NCBI RefSeq assembly: GCF_001439845.1
Contig: NZ_JYLO01000021.1
Span: 47,854-111,853 of the forward strand
Reading direction: 5' to 3'
Source: Pseudomonas lactis
GTDB taxonomy: Bacteria > Pseudomonadota > Gammaproteobacteria > Pseudomonadales > Pseudomonadaceae
DNA: 64,000 nt
Below, piece by piece: positions 35,058 to 43,656 of the stretch. The notes below the pieces were generated by a model. It was not told the origin of the DNA, searched no databases, and was given only the letters and a program-made list of their open reading frames with translations. Position numbers and translations under genes: made by a program. The first letter of the stretch is position 1. Every line of letters starts with the position of its first letter.

Positions 35058-35146
35058 TGTGGGAGCTGGCTTGCCTGCGATGGCGGTGTGCCAGGCGAGA
35101 AATGGTTCACTGATACACCGCCATCGCAGGCAAGCCAGCTCCCACA
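35058..35146. repeat. REP pair (inverted)
   Basis: Opposed GTGGGAGCTGGCTTGCCTGCGAT cores 3' of the IclR gene. Confidence 0.9.
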
Positions 35147-35213
35147 TTTGAATTTGCGCCGGTTGTGAGATTGCGCTTAAGGTTCGCCCAGGTTTTTTGC
35201 CCCATGAGTCTTT

Positions 35214-35795
35214 ATGTTCAATGTCAAACCTCTGGTCTTCGCGCTGCTGACCTGTGCTGCCGTGCCCGCCCACGCCGACTGGTACCTGGATAACGAATCC
35301 TCACGCCTGTCCTTCGTCACCACTAAAAACACCGAGGTGGCTGAAGTCCAGCGCTTCCTGGTATTGCATGGCAAGGTCGACGCCAAGGGCGCGGCTCAGT
35401 TGGAAGTGGAGTTGGAGTCGATCAACAGCGGTATTCCGTTGCGCGACGAGCGCATGCGTAAAGCGCTGTTCGAGATCAAGACCTTCCCCGAAGCGCAGAT
35501 CAGTGCGCAGATCAATCTGCAACCCATCAATGACCTGGCGTCCGGCGCGCAGCTGGAATTGCGCCTGCCCCTGAGCGTCACGCTGCACGGCAAGACCCAG
35601 ACCTACAGCGCCGAACTGCTGGCCACGCGCCTGGATGATCGACGCTTCCAAGTGGTAACCCTTGAGCCTGTGGTATTGCATGCCGAGGATTTTGACCTGG
35701 CGCCCGGTGTGGCGACCTTGCGCAAGGCGGCGGGGCTCAAGTCGATCAGTTTGTCGGTGCCGGTGGGTGCGGTGCTGATCTTCACGGCGCGCTGA
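35214..35795 (+). CDS. YceI-family periplasmic protein
   Basis: 193 residues with a signal peptide (MFNVKPLVFALLTCAAVPAHA) and the YceI lipocalin-like fold (DWYLDNESSRLSFVTTKNTEVAEVQRF, LPLSVTLHGKTQ). YceI proteins bind isoprenoid-like or amphiphilic ligands. The start lacks a strong RBS. The cardiolipin synthase gene begins 1 bp after its stop, hinting at a lipid-related role. Confidence 0.88.
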   Translation: MFNVKPLVFALLTCAAVPAHADWYLDNESSRLSFVTTKNTEVAEVQRFLVLHGKVDAKGAAQLEVELESINSGIPLRDERMRKALFEIKTFPEAQISAQINLQPINDLASGAQLELRLPLSVTLHGKTQTYSAELLATRLDDRRFQVVTLEPVVLHAEDFDLAPGVATLRKAAGLKSISLSVPVGAVLIFTAR

Positions 35796-35796
35796 C

Positions 35797-36954
35797 ATGA
35801 GCGGCGCAGTGTTCCCATGGCGCAGCGCCAATCAGTTCGAATTGCTGATCGACGGGCCGAATTTCTTCCCGCAGATGCTGGTGGGCATCGCCCGGGCCGA
35901 GCAGCAGGTTGACCTTGAGTTGTACTTGGTCGAAGCCGGGGCCTGCGCCGAGGCCATGGTGCAGGCACTGGTGCTGGCCGCCGAACGCGGCGTGCAGGTG
36001 CGTTGCCTGTTCGATGATTACGGCAGCCTGGCGTTTACCCTGGGGCTACGCAAGCGCTTGACCGATGCCGGTGTGGAGTTGCGCTTTTACAACCGCCTGA
36101 ATTGGCGGCGCTGGATGCGCAACCTGTATCGCGACCACCGCAAGTTGCTGCTGATTGATCAGCGTGTCGCCGTGGTCGGTGGTACGGGCGTCACCGACGA
36201 ATTCTGGACGCCGGGCCAAGACACCGCCGACTGGCATGAAGTGATGGTGCAGATCAGCGGCCCGCTGGTGCTGGACTGGCAGGCCCTGTTCGACCGGCAA
36301 TGGCACGCTAACGCCGCGCGCCGTGAATGGAAACCGGCGACCCATTTCGGTTTGCCCCGCTTGCCCAAGGTGCCCGCCACCGGGCCGGGACTGGGTCGGG
36401 TTGCGTATGCCGATGCGCGTCAGCACCGCGACATTCTGCAATCGTTGATTCGTGCCTTGAACAGCAGCAAATCGCGTATCTGGCTGGCGACCCCGTACTT
36501 CCTGCCCACCTGGAGCGTGCGCCGCGCCTTGCGCCGGGCGGCTGGGCGCGGTGTGGATGTACGTCTGTTGCTCACCGGCCCGCGCACCGATCACCCGTCG
36601 GTGCGTTACGCCGGGCACCGTTATTACCCGCGTCTGCTGCGTTCAGGGGTGCAGATCTTCGAATACCAGCCGTGCTTTCTGCACCTGAAGATGGTGCTGG
36701 TGGACGATTGGGTGAGCATTGGCTCCTGCAATTTCGACCACTGGAATTTGCGCTTTAACCTGGAAGCCAATCTTGAAGCGCTGGACCCGGGATTGACGGC
36801 GGCGGTGGTGGGCAGTTTCGAAGCGGACTTTGCCCAGAGCCAGGCGGTGAGTCTGGAGGCATGGAAGGCGCGGCCATTGTGGCGGCGGGTAAAGCAGCGG
36901 GTGTGGGGCTGGATTGATCGGTTGGTGGTGAACCTGCTGGATCGGCGCGGCTAG
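35797..36954 (+). CDS. clsB: Phospholipase-D-type cardiolipin synthase (ClsB-like)
   Basis: 385 residues with two HKD motifs: HRKLLLIDQRVAVVGG (about residue 114) and HLKMVLVDDWVSIGSCNFD (about 289), the two halves of the PLD active site. No N-terminal membrane segments, as in ClsB and unlike ClsA. Joins phosphatidyl groups to form cardiolipin. Coupled to the YceI gene upstream. Confidence 0.88.
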   Translation: MSGAVFPWRSANQFELLIDGPNFFPQMLVGIARAEQQVDLELYLVEAGACAEAMVQALVLAAERGVQVRCLFDDYGSLAFTLGLRKRLTDAGVELRFYNRLNWRRWMRNLYRDHRKLLLIDQRVAVVGGTGVTDEFWTPGQDTADWHEVMVQISGPLVLDWQALFDRQWHANAARREWKPATHFGLPRLPKVPATGPGLGRVAYADARQHRDILQSLIRALNSSKSRIWLATPYFLPTWSVRRALRRAAGRGVDVRLLLTGPRTDHPSVRYAGHRYYPRLLRSGVQIFEYQPCFLHLKMVLVDDWVSIGSCNFDHWNLRFNLEANLEALDPGLTAAVVGSFEADFAQSQAVSLEAWKARPLWRRVKQRVWGWIDRLVVNLLDRRG

Positions 36955-36974
36955 TCGGTTCACCTCAAGTCCAA

Positions 36975-37046
36975 TGTGGGAGCTGGCTTGCCTGCGATGG
37001 CGGTGGTGAATATTCCACCGCTATCGCAGGCAAGGCAGCTCCCACC
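36975..37046. repeat. REP pair (inverted)
   Basis: Opposed cores, the right one with a substitution (GCAAGGCAGCTCCCAC), between the convergent clsB and bglX genes. Confidence 0.88.
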
Positions 37047-37069
37047 CAGACCGTGTTTACAGCTTCAGA

Positions 37070-39361
37070 TCAGAGCAGTTCGAAGGTTTGTTGCTGCACA
37101 TCCTGGGAGTCCAACCCGATCTGCACATTGAACTCACCCGGTTCGGCCGCGTACTTGAGCTGGCTGTTGTAGAACTTCAGGTCGTCTTCGGTAATGGTGA
37201 AGTGCAGCGTGCGCGCTTCGCCGGCCTTGAGCATGACCTTCTGGAAGCTCTTCAGCTCCTTGATCGGGCGGATCATCGAACCGGCCACGTCCTGGATATA
37301 CAACTGCACAACCGTTTCGCCATCGACCTTGCCGGTGTTCTTCAACGTGACGCTGGCGTCGAGCTTGCCGGTCTTGTTCAGCGTGGTGGACGACAGCGCC
37401 ATGTCCGACAGGCTGAACTGGGTATAGCTCAGGCCATAACCAAAGGGAAACAGCGGGCCTGTGGTGTCATCGAAGTACTGCGAAGTGTAGTTGCCCGGCT
37501 TGCCTGGGGTGAATGGCCGGCCGATGGTCAGGTGGTTGTAGTAGGTTGGAATCTGCCCAACGGAGCGAGGGAAGGTGATCGGCAGCTTGCCCGATGGGTT
37601 GTAATCGCCGAACAGTACATCGGCAATGGCGTTGCCGCCTTCGGTACCGGAAAACCAGGTTTCCAGGATCGCATCGGCCTGTTGGTTTTCTTCCAGAATC
37701 GACAGCGGACGGCCGTTCATCAGCACCAGCACCAGCGGCTTGCCGGTGGCTTTGAGGGCCTTGATCAAGTCGCGCTGGCTTTGCGGGATGTTCAGGTCGG
37801 TGCGGCTCGATGACTCGTGGGACATGCCACGGGACTCGCCCACCGCCGCGACGATAACGTCGGCGTTGTTCGCCGCCTTCACCGCTTCGTCAATCAGCAC
37901 TTGGGCAGGGCGCGGGTCGTCCACCACTTCCGGGGCATCGAAGTTGAGGAAGTTGAGGTAGTCGAGCACTGCCTTGTCGCCGGTGATGTTGGCGCCACGG
38001 GCATAGATCACTTTGCCTTTTTCGCCGATCACGGCGTTCATGCCGTCGAGCAGGGTCACCGACTGCGCAGGCCGGCCGGCAGCAGCCCAACTGCCCATCA
38101 TGTCGATGGGGGCCTTGGCCAGCGGGCCGACCAGGGCAATGGTCGCGGATTTTTTCAGCGGCAGGGTGTCGTTGTGATTTTTGAGCAACACCAGGCTGCG
38201 GCGCGCAATGTCGCGGGCCTCGGCCCGGTGCAGGCGGCTGTCGGCGTAGGTGTCGACCGGGTCATCCTCGGCCTTGCCGATGCGCAGGTACGGGTCCTTG
38301 AACAGGCCCATGTCGTACTTGGCGCCAAGCACTTCGCGCACGGCGTTGTCGATGTCGCTCTGCTGGATTTCGCCGGACTTGAGCAGCCCCGGCAATTCCT
38401 TGCCGTACAGCGAGTCGTTCATGCTCATGTCGATGCCGGCCTTGATCGCCAGCTTGGCGGCTTCACGCCCGTCCTTGGCCACGCCGTGCTTGATCAGCTC
38501 GAAGATCGCGCCATGGTCGCTGACGGTCAGGCCCTTGAAGCCCCAGTCCTTGCGCAGCAGGTCGTTCATCAGCCAGGTGTTGGCCGTGGCAGGCACGCCA
38601 TTGATCGAGTTGAGCGCCACCATCACGCCGCCGGAGCCAGCCTTGATCGCTGCGTGGTAGGGCGGCAGGTAGTCCTGGTACATCTTGACCGGGCTCATGT
38701 CGACCACGTTGTAGTCGCGCCCGCCTTCCACCGCGCCATAGAGGGCGAAGTGCTTGACGCTGGCCATGAGGCTGTCGGCATTCGCGGGGCTGGTGCCCTG
38801 GAACGCCTTGACCATCACTTCGGCAATGCGTGACACCAGGTAGGTGTCTTCACCGAAACCTTCGGAGGTACGGCCCCAGCGTGGGTCGCGGGAGATGTCG
38901 ACCATCGGCGCAAAGGTGATGTCGAGGCTGTCGGCAGCGGCTTCCTGGGCGGCGATGCGCCCGGAGCGGCCGATGGCGTCCATGTCCCAGCTGGAGGCCA
39001 GGGCCAGGCTGATCGGGAAAATGGTGCGGTGGCCGTGGATCACGTCGTAGGCGAAGAACATCGGGATCTTCAAGCGGCTGCGCATGGCCGCGTCCTGCAT
39101 CGGACGGTTTTCCGGGCGGGTGATGGAGTTGAACGTGCCACCGATGCGGCCGGCGGCGATTTCCTTGCGGATCAGCTCGCGGGGCATTTCCGGGCCGATG
39201 CTGATCAGGCGCAATTGGCCGATCTTCTCATCCAGGGTCATTTGCTTGAGCAGGTCGCTGACAAAGGCGTCCTTGTCGTTAAGCGCAGCAGGCTTTGTTT
39301 CTGCCCAGACGGGGTGGGTGGCCAGCGTTGCAACAAGGCCGAGCAAACACAGCTTTTTCAT
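37070..39361 (-). CDS. bglX: Periplasmic beta-glucosidase (GH3)
   Basis: 763 residues from the ATG at 39361 (AAGGATATTC upstream; the frame to 39391 adds ten residues before the signal peptide). Signal peptide MKKLCLLGLVATLATHPVWA. GH3 N-domain blocks QMTLDEKIGQLRLI, VDISRDPRWGRTSEGFGED, SVKHFALYGA and the nucleophile loop LTVSDHGAIFEL (Asp in VSD); C-terminal fibronectin III-like domain. Releases terminal glucose from beta-glucosides in the periplasm. Single gene. Confidence 0.95.
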   Translation of the reverse strand: MKKLCLLGLVATLATHPVWAETKPAALNDKDAFVSDLLKQMTLDEKIGQLRLISIGPEMPRELIRKEIAAGRIGGTFNSITRPENRPMQDAAMRSRLKIPMFFAYDVIHGHRTIFPISLALASSWDMDAIGRSGRIAAQEAAADSLDITFAPMVDISRDPRWGRTSEGFGEDTYLVSRIAEVMVKAFQGTSPANADSLMASVKHFALYGAVEGGRDYNVVDMSPVKMYQDYLPPYHAAIKAGSGGVMVALNSINGVPATANTWLMNDLLRKDWGFKGLTVSDHGAIFELIKHGVAKDGREAAKLAIKAGIDMSMNDSLYGKELPGLLKSGEIQQSDIDNAVREVLGAKYDMGLFKDPYLRIGKAEDDPVDTYADSRLHRAEARDIARRSLVLLKNHNDTLPLKKSATIALVGPLAKAPIDMMGSWAAAGRPAQSVTLLDGMNAVIGEKGKVIYARGANITGDKAVLDYLNFLNFDAPEVVDDPRPAQVLIDEAVKAANNADVIVAAVGESRGMSHESSSRTDLNIPQSQRDLIKALKATGKPLVLVLMNGRPLSILEENQQADAILETWFSGTEGGNAIADVLFGDYNPSGKLPITFPRSVGQIPTYYNHLTIGRPFTPGKPGNYTSQYFDDTTGPLFPFGYGLSYTQFSLSDMALSSTTLNKTGKLDASVTLKNTGKVDGETVVQLYIQDVAGSMIRPIKELKSFQKVMLKAGEARTLHFTITEDDLKFYNSQLKYAAEPGEFNVQIGLDSQDVQQQTFELL

Positions 39362-39602
39362 GAATATCCTTTTTCGGCTACTGCGCAGCATTCAAAGCGA
39401 TGCTGTCGGCCAAAATGTGGGGAACGTCTATTGTTGTTCGGGTGTTGTTCAGATAAATGCAGCACACTCTGAACTCTTTTTCGCGCTGGGCATCTTTGTA
39501 GCTGATTGGCTCGAAGCATTCCAGTGGTGGCGGATTATGCCCCAAGCGCGTGGTTTATAGGGTTAGTCGTCACATTCCATCAGATCGGGCAGGAGAAACA
39601 CC

Positions 39603-40214
39603 ATGCAAGCAGCACAACATTACCGCTGGGGCTTCAAGGCTGCGGCGCTGTTACTGATCAGCAGCGTGCTGAGCGGTTGCGGCATCAACAACATCCCCAC
39701 GCTGGACGAACAGGCCAAGGCCGCCTGGGGCCAGGTGCAGAACCAGTACCAGCGCCGTGCCGACCTGATCCCCAACCTGGTGGAAACGGTGAAGGCGTAT
39801 GCCGCCCACGAACAGGAAACCCTCACCGCGGTGATTGAAGCGCGGGCCAAGGCCACCTCGATCCAGGTGGATGCCAGCACCCTGGACAACCCCGAGAAAC
39901 TCAAGCAGTTCCAGCAAGCCCAGGATGGCCTGAGCGGCGCACTCAGCCGTTTGATGGTGGTGTCCGAGCGTTACCCGGACCTGAAGGCCAACCAGAACTT
40001 CCTGGCCTTGCAATCCCAGCTTGAAGGTACGGAGAACCGTATCTCCGTGGCCCGTCGGGATTTCATCCAGACCGTGCAAGCGTACAACACCGAGATCCGC
40101 ACTTTCCCAGGCCGTCTGTGGCACAGCGTGATGTACAGCGACTTGCCGATCCGCGCCACGTTTGAAGCCACCAGCGCCGATGCCGATAAAGCGCCGCAAG
40201 TGAAGTTCAAATAA
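39603..40214 (+). CDS. lemA: LemA family lipoprotein-like membrane protein
   Basis: 203 residues. N-terminal signal with a lipobox-like LLISSVLSGCGI, then the LemA helical bundle (WGQVQNQYQRRADLIPNLVETVKAYAAHEQETL; NQNFLALQSQLEGTENRISVARRDFIQTVQAYN). AGGAG precedes the start. Forms a conserved three-gene unit with two TPM-domain proteins downstream. Role of such LemA/TPM units is poorly known. Confidence 0.93.
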   Translation: MQAAQHYRWGFKAAALLLISSVLSGCGINNIPTLDEQAKAAWGQVQNQYQRRADLIPNLVETVKAYAAHEQETLTAVIEARAKATSIQVDASTLDNPEKLKQFQQAQDGLSGALSRLMVVSERYPDLKANQNFLALQSQLEGTENRISVARRDFIQTVQAYNTEIRTFPGRLWHSVMYSDLPIRATFEATSADADKAPQVKFK

Positions 40215-40232
40215 GGCTGCACTGAGGTGTCG

Positions 40233-40961
40233 ATGCGTTTATTACGGATAGGCCTGGCGCTGTGGCTGTTGGCCTGCTTGGGCGTGGCCCAGGCGGCGCT
40301 GACCTTCCCGGCGCTGACCGGGCGGGTGGTAGACAGCGCGCAGATGATCGACCCAGCGGTGCGCGAGCAACTGACCCAGCAATTGCAGGCGCTGGAGCAA
40401 ACCTCGGGCGACCAGTTGGTGGTGGTCACCGTGCCTGACCTGCAAGGCGTGCCCATTGAGGACTACGGTTATCAGTTGGGCCGCCAGTGGGGCATTGGCC
40501 AGAAGGGCAAGGACAACGGCGCGCTGTTGATCGTCTCCCGTGATGACCGCCAGTTGCGCATCGAAGTCGGCTATGGCCTGGAAGGCGTGCTGACCGATGC
40601 GCAATCCTGGGTGATCATCAACCAGGTGATCCTGCCCAAGTTCAAGGCCGGCAATTTCAGCCAGGGCATCAGCGATGGCGTGGCTGCGATGATTCAGGTG
40701 GTGGGCGGGGAGCCGTTGGCGGTGCCGGCCCATGTGGCGGATGCGAACTTCGCCATGGATAATCCCGGCTTTTCCATCGGCCTGTTTATTCTGCTGATCG
40801 GCGTGTTGTGGTTGTGCAATCGCATGGGCTTGCCGGTGGGCGCCATCCTGCTGGCGATTCTCAACAGCAGCGGGCGCGGCGGCGGTGGGGGCGGCGGTGG
40901 CGGTGGTTTCCGCGGCGGCGGCGGTGGCTTTGGCGGTGGCGGGGCTTCTGGCAGCTGGTAA
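40233..40961 (+). CDS. TPM-domain membrane protein (YgcG-like)
   Basis: 242 residues from the ATG at 40233 with GAGG seven bases upstream (a GTG at 40227 is in frame). Signal peptide MRLLRIGLALWLLACLGVAQA, a TPM domain (about 22-150, VVDSAQMIDPAVREQLTQQLQALEQTSGDQLVVVTV), one membrane segment (FSIGLFILLIGVLWLC) and a long glycine-rich tail. Same arrangement as photosystem II repair protein Psb32/YgcG relatives. Confidence 0.9.
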   Translation: MRLLRIGLALWLLACLGVAQAALTFPALTGRVVDSAQMIDPAVREQLTQQLQALEQTSGDQLVVVTVPDLQGVPIEDYGYQLGRQWGIGQKGKDNGALLIVSRDDRQLRIEVGYGLEGVLTDAQSWVIINQVILPKFKAGNFSQGISDGVAAMIQVVGGEPLAVPAHVADANFAMDNPGFSIGLFILLIGVLWLCNRMGLPVGAILLAILNSSGRGGGGGGGGGGFRGGGGGFGGGGASGSW

Positions 40962-40992
40962 TGACAATAACGAGAATAGAGCATCTACAACC

Positions 40993-41610
40993 ATGGCATT
41001 ACTGACTGAACACGAGCAGCGCCAAGTCGCCGAAGCGATCGCCCGGGTCGAGAAAACCACCGACGCGGAGTTGGTCACCGTGCTGGCGGCGCGCGCCGAC
41101 GACTACGCCTACATTCCGTTGCTGTGGGCGAGCTTGATCGCGTTGGTGGTGCCGGGCGTGGTGCATTACCTGTCGGGCTACCTGACCATGTACACCTTGC
41201 TGGTGGCGCAGTGGGCGACGTTCATTGTGCTGTGCCTGGTGTTCCGCTTGCCCAAGGTCACTACCCGGCTGATTCCGCGTTCGGTACGCCACTGGCGTGC
41301 GTCCAACCTGGCGCGGCGCCAGTTTCTGGAGCAGAACCTGCACCACACAGTGGGCAGCACCGGGGTGCTGATTTTTGTCAGCGAGGCCGAGCGGTATGTG
41401 GAGATCCTGGTGGATGACGGGATTTCCAAGCGCCTGGATGACAGCAATTGGGACGCCATTGTCCAGGCGTTTACTCAGCAGGTGAGACAGGGGCAGACGC
41501 TCGCCGGGTTCATCGCCTGCGTTGAAGCTTGTGGCGAGTTGCTCAAGGTGCATGTGCCCGTTACCCAAACCCGCAACGAACTGCCCAATCGCCTGGTCGT
41601 GCTCGAATAA
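40993..41610 (+). CDS. TPM-domain protein, second paralogue
   Basis: 205 residues from the ATG at 40993; the long frame opening at 40885 is a shadow of the glycine-rich tail. TPM core at the N-terminus (LTEHEQRQVAEAIARVEKTTDAELVTVLAARADDYAYIP), two membrane segments in the middle (WASLIALVVPGVVHYLSGY, WATFIVLCLVF) and a further TPM-like half (VGSTGVLIFVSEAERYVEILVDDGI). Third gene of the LemA-TPM-TPM unit. Confidence 0.88.
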   Translation: MALLTEHEQRQVAEAIARVEKTTDAELVTVLAARADDYAYIPLLWASLIALVVPGVVHYLSGYLTMYTLLVAQWATFIVLCLVFRLPKVTTRLIPRSVRHWRASNLARRQFLEQNLHHTVGSTGVLIFVSEAERYVEILVDDGISKRLDDSNWDAIVQAFTQQVRQGQTLAGFIACVEACGELLKVHVPVTQTRNELPNRLVVLE

Positions 41611-41618
41611 CTGCTTTC

Positions 41619-41706
41619 TGTGGGAGCCGGGCTTGCCCGCGATGGCATCGCCTCGGTTTGCCTGATTAAACGAGTTGCCTGCATCGCAGGCAAGCCAGCT
41701 ACCACA
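41619..41706. repeat. Hybrid REP pair
   Basis: Left half GTGGGAGCCGGGCTTGCCCGCGAT and right half GCATCGCAGGCAAGCCAGCTACCACA are different REP variants facing each other, 3' of the TPM gene. Confidence 0.82.
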
Positions 41707-41817
41707 CAAGGCAGCATCCTTATTCGGGTTGATTGACCGTTGATCAAATAACCCCGTGCCCTGAACCCCCATCCCGCCTAAAATGCCCGGCATTCTTTAC
41801 CCGAGGCGTTTTTGTTC

Positions 41818-43035
41818 ATGTCCGTCACCGCTCAACCTGCCCGCCCTGCGCCGGATCATCATGCCCAGTTCATCGAACTGTTGAGCGCAAGCTTGGCCCA
41901 GAACGCTTTTATCAAGCTGGTGCTGGCCAAGTACGTCGGTGAGGAAGCCGAGTTGCAGCGGCTGATCATCAAGCCGGTGGTGGTCAAGGACCAGCCTTGC
42001 CTGTCGTTCGTCTATCGCTACAAGACCCGCGACATCACCAAGAACTTCCCCGTGGCCGACGGTGTGGCGGCGATTGCCGAGCTGTTGCCCAGCTCGTTCA
42101 AGAACGCGCACTTGCTGGCGCTGACCGACGAAGCCCAGCTGGAGTACAGCAAGAAGAACAAAAGCTCGCTGTTCAAAAGCAAGCCGCAGCAACTGCGCGA
42201 GGCACCTTCGGCCGAGCATAACCGTGAAAAAAATCGCTTCCTCGACCTGAGCCGGCCGTTCCTCGCCGACCTGGGCGTGACCGACGCCAAGCAGGCGCTG
42301 ATCCCCTCGATGTCGCGTAAGTGGAAGCAGATCAACAAGTTCATCGAAGTGTTCAGCCATGCGCTGACGTCGTCGCCGTTGCAGCTCGACCGCCCGGTGC
42401 GGGTCGCCGATTTCGGCTCGGGCAAGGGCTACCTGACTTTCGCCATTCACGATTACCTGCGCAATACCCTCAAGGCCGAGGGCGAGGTCACCGGTGTAGA
42501 GTTGCGTGAAGACATGGTCACCCTCTGCAACAGCGCCGCCGCACGCCTGGAGCATCCGGGGCTGGTGTTCAAATGCGGCGACGTGCGCAGCGTGGCGCCC
42601 AGTGAGCTGGACGTGATGATTGCCTTGCACGCCTGCGACATCGCCACCGACTACGCGATCCACACCGGCATCCGTTCCGGTGCGTCGATCATCATGTGTT
42701 CGCCGTGCTGCCACAAACAGATCCGCCTGCAGATCCAGAGCCCGGCGTTGCTCAAGCCGATGCTGCAATACGGCCTGCACCTGGGCCAGCAGGCGGAAAT
42801 GGTCACCGACAGCCTGCGTGCGTTGTTCCTTGAAGCCTGTGGCTATGAGACCAAGGTGTTCGAGTTCATCTCGCTGGAGCACACCAACAAGAACAAGATG
42901 ATCCTTGCGGTCAAACGTGCCGAGCCTGTGGACAACGCGCAGCTACTGGCAAAAATCCAGGAGCTCAAGGCGTTCTATCACATCACCGAACACTGCCTGG
43001 AAACCCTGTTGCGCGGGGATGGCTACCTGGCCTGA
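41818..43035 (+). CDS. Class I SAM-dependent methyltransferase
   Basis: 405 residues from the ATG at 41818 (a TTG at 41812 is in frame; GAGG lies about 14 bp upstream, so the start is not certain). The SAM-binding motif is VADFGSGKGYLTFAIHDYL (about 198-216), followed by GVELREDMV (acidic end of strand 2) and CGDVRSV; HACDIATDYAIHTGIRSGASIIMCSPCCHK resembles the eukaryote-like METTL/tRNA-type family. The N-terminal domain (about 1-150) is shared with bacterial proteins annotated only as methyltransferases; substrate unknown. Confidence 0.85.
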   Translation: MSVTAQPARPAPDHHAQFIELLSASLAQNAFIKLVLAKYVGEEAELQRLIIKPVVVKDQPCLSFVYRYKTRDITKNFPVADGVAAIAELLPSSFKNAHLLALTDEAQLEYSKKNKSSLFKSKPQQLREAPSAEHNREKNRFLDLSRPFLADLGVTDAKQALIPSMSRKWKQINKFIEVFSHALTSSPLQLDRPVRVADFGSGKGYLTFAIHDYLRNTLKAEGEVTGVELREDMVTLCNSAAARLEHPGLVFKCGDVRSVAPSELDVMIALHACDIATDYAIHTGIRSGASIIMCSPCCHKQIRLQIQSPALLKPMLQYGLHLGQQAEMVTDSLRALFLEACGYETKVFEFISLEHTNKNKMILAVKRAEPVDNAQLLAKIQELKAFYHITEHCLETLLRGDGYLA

Positions 43036-43051
43036 AATGGACGCGGTTCGC

Positions 43052-43606
43052 TGTGGGAGCTTGCTCCCGTGACGGCCCCGGCGGCCAGCGCATATCTACC
43101 TGACGCCCCGCGATCCAAATGTGGGAGCTGGCTTGCCTGCGATGGCGGCCTCCCAGCCGACACCTATCCACCTGACACCCCACAATCCAACTGTGGGAGC
43201 TGGCTTGCCTGCGAAGGCGGCCTAACAGTCAACACAGCTGGATTGTGTACATATCCATTGCTGCGGTAACGGCCACTTAGGGTTCCGCCCTGACGGCGGC
43301 TCACTTTGCAAAAGCCGGGATGCCGGCCCAGGCCAAAGTAAGCAAAACGCTCTTGCCCCACCACTCGGCACCTCGCTTAGGCTCGGTGTGCCCGTAATCC
43401 GCCAGTGATTTGGGGGGCCGCCGCCACGCGCCATCCATGGCGCGGGGCGGCTAAACCGGCATCCCTGCCGGTTTACCCCCCAAATCCCTGTCGAATTCCG
43501 GCCAGCGTGGTTTGACGGGGCGCTTGAGATCAAAAGCAGATCAAGATCAAGAGCGGCTCGCTTCGCATCGTGGTTACCGTCGACCGTTACAGCGTTGTGT
43601 AGATAC
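43052..43606. repeat. Composite MITE-like repeat, copy 2 (left terminus missing)
   Basis: From the left: GTGGGAGCTTGCTCCCGTGACGGCC, two REP half-sites in tandem (43123 and 43194 regions), then a roughly 360-bp segment (43247-43606) that reads GTACATATCCATTGCTGCGG, passes through a GC-rich block (CGCCATCCATGGCGCGGGGC) and ends GTTGTGTAGATAC (43594-43606), the terminal repeat of copy 1. The left CTACACAAC terminus is absent, so this copy is truncated. Oriented opposite to copy 1. Translated frames across it are short and without RBS. Confidence 0.82.
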
Positions 43607-43656
43607 TCATGGCTATCGCAGGCAAGCCCGCTCCCACAGTTGGAATGCGTGTGTGC

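Noticed and set aside
33056..35110. 684-codon antisense frame across amidase and IclR genes
   Set aside because: Both genes underneath have clear family motifs on the + strand; the antisense translation is low-complexity and crosses a REP pair.
43222..43533. Frame reading RNSTGIWGVNRQGCRF on the - strand of the composite repeat
   Set aside because: Also present in copy 3, but without RBS, codon bias or known fold; best treated as repeat DNA often mis-annotated as a hypothetical gene.
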